Source: Betaproteobacteria bacterium (GTDB lineage Bacteria > Pseudomonadota > Gammaproteobacteria > Burkholderiales > Thiobacillaceae). From it: 9,855 bases of DNA. Under the pieces are notes generated by a model that saw nothing but the letters and a program-made list of their open reading frames with translations, ran no database searches and was not told where the DNA came from. Positions 6,546 to 9,855 of the stretch are shown one piece after another (positions within the stretch are counted from its first letter, which is position 1; each line of letters starts with the position of its first letter). The stretch covers positions 1 to 9,855 of the forward strand of contig VGVU01000049.1 in the NCBI GenBank assembly GCA_016873905.1, given 5' to 3'. The position numbers and the translations under genes are program-made.

Positions 6546-7835
6546 ATGAAAAATGTCGTTGTAATTGGTACGCAATGGGGCGATGAAGGCAAGGGCAAGA
6601 TTGTCGACTGGCTGACCGATCACGCCCAGGGCGTGGTGCGTTTTCAGGGCGGTCACAATGCCGGTCACACTCTGGTGATTGGTGGCAAGAAGACCGTTCT
6701 GCATCTGATCCCGTCGGGCATCCTGCGGGCTGGCGTGCGCTGCTTTATCGGTAATGGCGTGGTGGTTTCGCCCGAGGCGCTGATTGAAGAGGTCGAGATG
6801 CTGGAAAAGGGTGGCGTTGATGTTGCCAGCCGCCTGACCATTTCCGAGGCCTGTCCGTTGATCCTGCCGCATCACATTGCGCTCGATCAGGCGCGTGAGG
6901 CGGCCAAGGGCGCGGGCAAGATTGGCACGACCGGGCGCGGCATCGGCCCGACCTACGAGGACAAGGTGGCGCGTCGTGCGTTGCGCGTGCAGGACCTGCT
7001 TTACCGCGAGCGTTTTGCCGCCAAACTGGGCGAGATCCTCGACTATCACAACTTCGTCCTGAAGCACTACTTCAAGGCTGAGACGGTGGACTTCAACAAG
7101 TCCCTGGATCGCGCCATGGAGCTGGCCGAGAAGATCAAGCCGATGATTGGCGATGTACCGCGCCAGTTGTATGAGGCCAACAAGCGCGGCGAAAACCTGC
7201 TGTTCGAGGGTGCGCAGGGCACGCTGCTGGACATTGACCATGGCACCTACCCGTTTGTCACCAGTTCCAACTGTACCGCTGGTGGTGCGGCGACCGGTTC
7301 TGGCATGGGCCCCAACGGCATGCATTATGTGCTGGGCATCACCAAGGCCTATACCACGCGCGTTGGCGGTGGCCCCTTCCCGACGGAGCTGTTTGACGAT
7401 ACCGGCAAGTGGCTGTCCGAGAAGGGCAACGAGGTGGGGGCGACCACAGGCCGGGCGCGGCGCTGTGGCTGGTTCGACGCTGCGGCTCTGAAGCGTTCCA
7501 TCCAGATCAACGGTGTCACCGGCCTGTGCGTCACCAAGCTCGATGTGCTGGATGGTATGGAAACCGTGCGCATCTGTACCGGCTACAAACTGGGTGGCGA
7601 GGTGTGTGACATCCTGCCGGTGGGTGCCGAGAGCCTGACCGACTGCGAACCGGTGTACGAAGACTGGGCCGGCTGGAGCGATTCGACCGTGGGCAAGGCC
7701 CGCTTCGAAGATCTGCCCGTCAATGCGCAGAAGTACCTTAACCGTATGCAGGAACTGTGTGGCGTGCCGGTGGATATCATCTCAACCGGCCCGGATCGCG
7801 CCGAGACCATCGTCGTACGCCACCCCTTCCTTTGA
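6546..7835 (+). CDS. purA: Adenylosuccinate synthetase
   Basis: PurA joins IMP and aspartate, using GTP, to form adenylosuccinate, the committed step to AMP. The 429-residue product has normal length for the bacterial enzyme. The N-terminal loop QWGDEGKGK (10-18) holds the catalytic Asp13, and GGHNAGHT (35-42) the catalytic His41. The IMP-binding region GTTGRGIGPTYEDK is at 127-140, and EGAQGTLLDIDHGTYPFVTSS is at 221-241. The aspartate loop GATTGRARRCGW spans 298-309, the guanine-binding motif TKLDVLDG 330-337 and STGPDR 413-418. ATG 6546 is chosen because the ribosome binding site precedes it and MKNVVVIGTQWGDEGKGK is the standard N-terminus. It lies 14 bases after hisZ, probably on the same transcript, and converges on the tRNA-Leu gene with a shared terminator between. 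Confidence 0.98.
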   Translation: MKNVVVIGTQWGDEGKGKIVDWLTDHAQGVVRFQGGHNAGHTLVIGGKKTVLHLIPSGILRAGVRCFIGNGVVVSPEALIEEVEMLEKGGVDVASRLTISEACPLILPHHIALDQAREAAKGAGKIGTTGRGIGPTYEDKVARRALRVQDLLYRERFAAKLGEILDYHNFVLKHYFKAETVDFNKSLDRAMELAEKIKPMIGDVPRQLYEANKRGENLLFEGAQGTLLDIDHGTYPFVTSSNCTAGGAATGSGMGPNGMHYVLGITKAYTTRVGGGPFPTELFDDTGKWLSEKGNEVGATTGRARRCGWFDAAALKRSIQINGVTGLCVTKLDVLDGMETVRICTGYKLGGEVCDILPVGAESLTDCEPVYEDWAGWSDSTVGKARFEDLPVNAQKYLNRMQELCGVPVDIISTGPDRAETIVVRHPFL

Positions 7836-7860
7836 TGGGGTGTGTGGTTCATCAAGGCAA

Positions 7861-7899
7861 TAAAAAACGCATGAATCGTGAGATTCATGCGTTTACATT
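7861..7899. terminator. Bidirectional intrinsic terminator between purA and tRNA-Leu
   Basis: AAACGCATGAATC (7865-7877) pairs perfectly with GATTCATGCGTTT (7882-7894) around a GTGA loop, a 13-bp stem. Read on the plus strand the stem ends in TTT followed by ACATTT. Read on the minus strand it ends in a run of six T (complement of 7862-7867), which is a strong terminator for the tRNA. Its place between two convergent genes fits termination of both transcripts. Confidence 0.88.
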
Positions 7900-7986
7900 T
7901 GGTGCCCAAGAGAGGACTCGAACCTCCACACCGTTGCCGGCGCTAGGACCTGAACCTAGTGCGTCTACCAATTCCGCCACCTGGGC
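7900..7986 (-). tRNA. tRNA-Leu, anticodon CAG
   Basis: The minus strand folds as a complete 87-base class II tRNA including an encoded CCA (complement of 7900-7902). The 7-bp acceptor stem pairs GCCCAGG with CTTGGGC, with one G-U pair. The D arm contains AATTGGTAGA. The anticodon stem CTAGG/CCTAG encloses the loop TTCAGGT, giving anticodon CAG (complement of 7950-7952). The 15-base variable arm has a GCCG/CGGT stem with a GCAA loop, and the T arm is GGAGG-TTCGAGT-CCTCT. A long variable arm and CAG anticodon identify leucine, reading CUG codons. It lies between convergent purA and divergent rnr, an arrangement also known from Pseudomonas. Confidence 0.97.
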
Positions 7987-8001
7987 AATTCAGGAGCGCG
8001 A

Positions 8002-8031
8002 ATTCTAGTGAATTTATCTGGAAGCTGTCAA
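8002..8031 (-). promoter_or_regulatory. Sigma-70 promoter of tRNA-Leu
   Basis: On the minus strand, TTGACA (8031-8026) is followed after 18 bases by TAGAAT (8007-8002). The -35 box is perfect and the -10 box matches at 5 of 6 positions. The bases just after the -10 box are GC-rich (CGCGCTC), as in stable-RNA promoters subject to stringent control. Transcription would start about 8-10 bases before the mature tRNA 5' end. The -35 box shares its first base with the A of the rnr ATG on the other strand. Confidence 0.85.
8020..8024 (+). promoter_or_regulatory. Likely ribosome binding site of rnr
   Basis: GGAAG lies 6 bases before ATG 8031, a partial match to the Shine-Dalgarno consensus. No other in-frame start codon is found nearby upstream, which supports this start. 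Confidence 0.5.
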
Positions 8032-9855
8032 TGACAAATAGGAAAAATGCCGGTTCTTCGGCTGATCAGGGCAATAAACCGGCGAAGCCGCAGGGCGGCC
8101 ATAAAGCGCGCAAGGGACAACCCCTGCGCTGGCAGGATCCGCACCTGGAGCGGGAACGGGCCAAGTACGATGAGCCCATGCCCAGCCGGGAGTTTTTGTT
8201 GCAATTGGTCGAAGCGGCGGGCGAGCCTTTGGAGGTTGATGTCCTGGCGCAGCGTCTGGGGATGCTGGCCGAGGAGGAGGAACCCTTCCGGCGGCGCTTG
8301 CAGGCGATGCAGCGTGATGGTCAGTTGATGTTCAACCGCCGTGGCCTGCTTTGTCTGCCGGAGAAGATTGAGGCCAAGGCGGGGCGTATCGAAGGCCACG
8401 CCGATGGCTACGGTTTCTTCATCCCCGATGATGCCTCGGGCGACCTGCGCCTCACCGAGAAGGAGATGCATCAGGTGCTCCATGGCGACCGCGTCATGGC
8501 GCGTGGACACGGCGCGGATCATCGCGGCCGTCGTGAGGGCAAGATTATCGAGGTTCTGGAGCGCGGGATTACCCGCCCGGTGGTGGGCCGTTTTTACATT
8601 GAACACGGCTATCAGTGGGTGATCGCCGAGAATGCGCGCATCAACCAGGACATCGTGGTGCCGAAGGGTAACGAGGGTGCGGCTGCCTTTGGTCAGGTGG
8701 TTATGGTCGAGATCGTGGAGTATCCGACCAAGCACTCGCCAGTGATCGGTCGTATCACCGAGGTGCTGGGCGGCTATGCTGATTCCGGCATGGAGATCGA
8801 GATCGCCCTGCGTAAACACGATTTGCCGTTTGAGTTCCCTGAAGCCGTCGCGGCCGAGGCCAAGAAGCTGCCCAAGACCGTGCGCAAGGCTGATCTGGGC
8901 CAGACCCCGGAAGGTCTGGAACGCGAGGATGTCCGTGCGCTACCGCTGGTCACCATTGATGGCGAGGACGCGCGTGACTTTGACGATGCCGTGTACTGCA
9001 CGCCGGAAGGCCGCGGTTTCCGCTTGTTCGTGGCGATTGCGGATGTGTCGCACTATGTGCGGCCAGGGACGCCGCTGGATGCAGAGGCCTATACCCGCAG
9101 CACCTCGGTCTATTTCCCGCGCCGGGTGATCCCGATGTTGCCGGAGGAGTTGTCGAACGGTCTCTGTTCGCTCAATCCGGCAGTGGATCGTCTGTGCATG
9201 ATGTGCGAGATGGAGATTACCTCCACCGGCCGGATAAAGAAGCACCGTTTCTACCCGGCGGTCATGCATTCCAAGGCGCGCCTGACCTACAACCAGGTCT
9301 GGGACTGGCTGTCGGGGAGCGCACCCGTGCCGGCGGACAAGGCCGCCTTGCTGCCGGATCTGCAAAACCTGAACAAGTTGTTCAAGCTGCTGTTGAAGGC
9401 GCGTGGCGAGCGGGGCGCGATTGAGTTCGAGACGCTTGAGACCAAGATGTTCTTCAATGAGGCTGGCAAGATTGAGCGCATTGTGCCGACCTCACGCAAC
9501 GATGCCCACCGCATCATTGAAGAATGTATGCTGGCCGCCAATGTTTGCGCCTCCGAGTTCCTGCAAAAGAAAAAGCATCCGACGCTCTACCGCGTCCACG
9601 AGGGGCCGACCCAGATCAAGCTGGAAAAACTACAGGCCTTCCTGGCCGAGTTTGGTCTGCATCTGGCCGGTGGTGATGAGCCGCATGCCAAGGATTACGC
9701 CGACCTTCTGAGCAAGGTGAAGGGCCGTCCGGACGAGCAGTTGTTGCAGACGGTGATGTTGCGTTCGCTGCATCAGGCCGTGTACAGCCCGGAAAATGTG
9801 GGCCACTTTGGCCTCGCCTACGAGTCGTATACCCACTTCACTTCGCCGATCCGGC
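8031..9855 (+). CDS. rnr: Ribonuclease R, N-terminal 608 residues (runs off the window)
   Basis: RNase R is a processive 3'-5' exoribonuclease that degrades structured RNA and acts in mRNA decay, rRNA quality control and trans-translation. The visible part begins with a basic, disordered stretch (1-35, rich in Lys, Gly, Pro), then a winged-helix region (about 48-110, ending QRDGQLMFNRRGLLCLP). Two cold-shock domains follow: the first starts at GRIEGHADGYGFFIPDD (118-134), the second at VVGRFYIEHGYQWVIAENA (184-202). The RNB catalytic domain begins near 300. Its active-site motif IDGEDARDFDDA (309-320) has the four metal-binding aspartates at 310, 316, 318 and 319. The sequence stops at FTSPIR (603-608), where FTSPIRRYPD normally continues, so the end of RNB, the S1 domain and the basic tail lie outside. 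The start is ATG 8031. The gene is read divergently from tRNA-Leu with only 44 bases between them. I see no strong plus-strand promoter in that gap. Confidence 0.96.
   Translation, partial: MTNRKNAGSSADQGNKPAKPQGGHKARKGQPLRWQDPHLERERAKYDEPMPSREFLLQLVEAAGEPLEVDVLAQRLGMLAEEEEPFRRRLQAMQRDGQLMFNRRGLLCLPEKIEAKAGRIEGHADGYGFFIPDDASGDLRLTEKEMHQVLHGDRVMARGHGADHRGRREGKIIEVLERGITRPVVGRFYIEHGYQWVIAENARINQDIVVPKGNEGAAAFGQVVMVEIVEYPTKHSPVIGRITEVLGGYADSGMEIEIALRKHDLPFEFPEAVAAEAKKLPKTVRKADLGQTPEGLEREDVRALPLVTIDGEDARDFDDAVYCTPEGRGFRLFVAIADVSHYVRPGTPLDAEAYTRSTSVYFPRRVIPMLPEELSNGLCSLNPAVDRLCMMCEMEITSTGRIKKHRFYPAVMHSKARLTYNQVWDWLSGSAPVPADKAALLPDLQNLNKLFKLLLKARGERGAIEFETLETKMFFNEAGKIERIVPTSRNDAHRIIEECMLAANVCASEFLQKKKHPTLYRVHEGPTQIKLEKLQAFLAEFGLHLAGGDEPHAKDYADLLSKVKGRPDEQLLQTVMLRSLHQAVYSPENVGHFGLAYESYTHFTSPIR

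Noticed and set aside
1..9855. Mobile element, phage, CRISPR or defence system
   Set aside because: Every stretch is accounted for by conserved housekeeping genes with tight spacing. No transposase, integrase, direct-repeat array or composition shift was seen.

Overview
This window is a stretch of core chromosome from a GC-rich member of the Pseudomonadota. The order bamB-der-hfq-hflX-hflK-hflC-DUF2065-hisZ-purA-tRNA-Leu-rnr is what I would expect from Betaproteobacteria. In the classic gammaproteobacterial layout, hfq is preceded by miaA rather than by der. The HflX type (no C-terminal domain, an RGGPGETQ loop) also points to Betaproteobacteria or a close relative. I cannot name a genus from sequence alone.

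Layout. Positions 1-63 are the last codons of bamB (outer-membrane assembly), overlapping the GTG start of der (ribosome-maturation GTPase, 60-1472). A short spacer with a plausible sigma-70 promoter leads to hfq (1549-1821). A 50-base gap with small hairpins leads to hflX (1872-3050). From hflX to hisZ every gene overlaps the next by 1-14 bases: hflX/hflK, hflK/hflC, hflC/DUF2065 and DUF2065/hisZ (ending at 6531). This implies one translationally coupled operon. purA follows 14 bases later with a strong ribosome binding site and ends at 7835.

purA converges on a tRNA-Leu(CAG) gene on the minus strand (7900-7986). Between them lies a perfect 13-bp hairpin that can terminate transcription from both sides. 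The tRNA promoter has a perfect -35 box and a near-perfect -10 box. It fires away from rnr (RNase R), which starts on the plus strand at 8031 and runs off the window end.

Together the genes cover post-transcriptional control and ribosome quality control (Hfq, HflX, Der, RNase R), membrane proteolysis control (HflK/HflC, partners of FtsH), histidine biosynthesis regulation (HisZ) and AMP synthesis (PurA). I see no mobile element, CRISPR array, phage gene or defence system. There is no stretch longer than 300 bases without a gene. The most unusual item is the Hfq protein: its RNA-binding core is kept, but the arginine patch on its rim and the usual Gln-Phe pair of the proximal face are changed.
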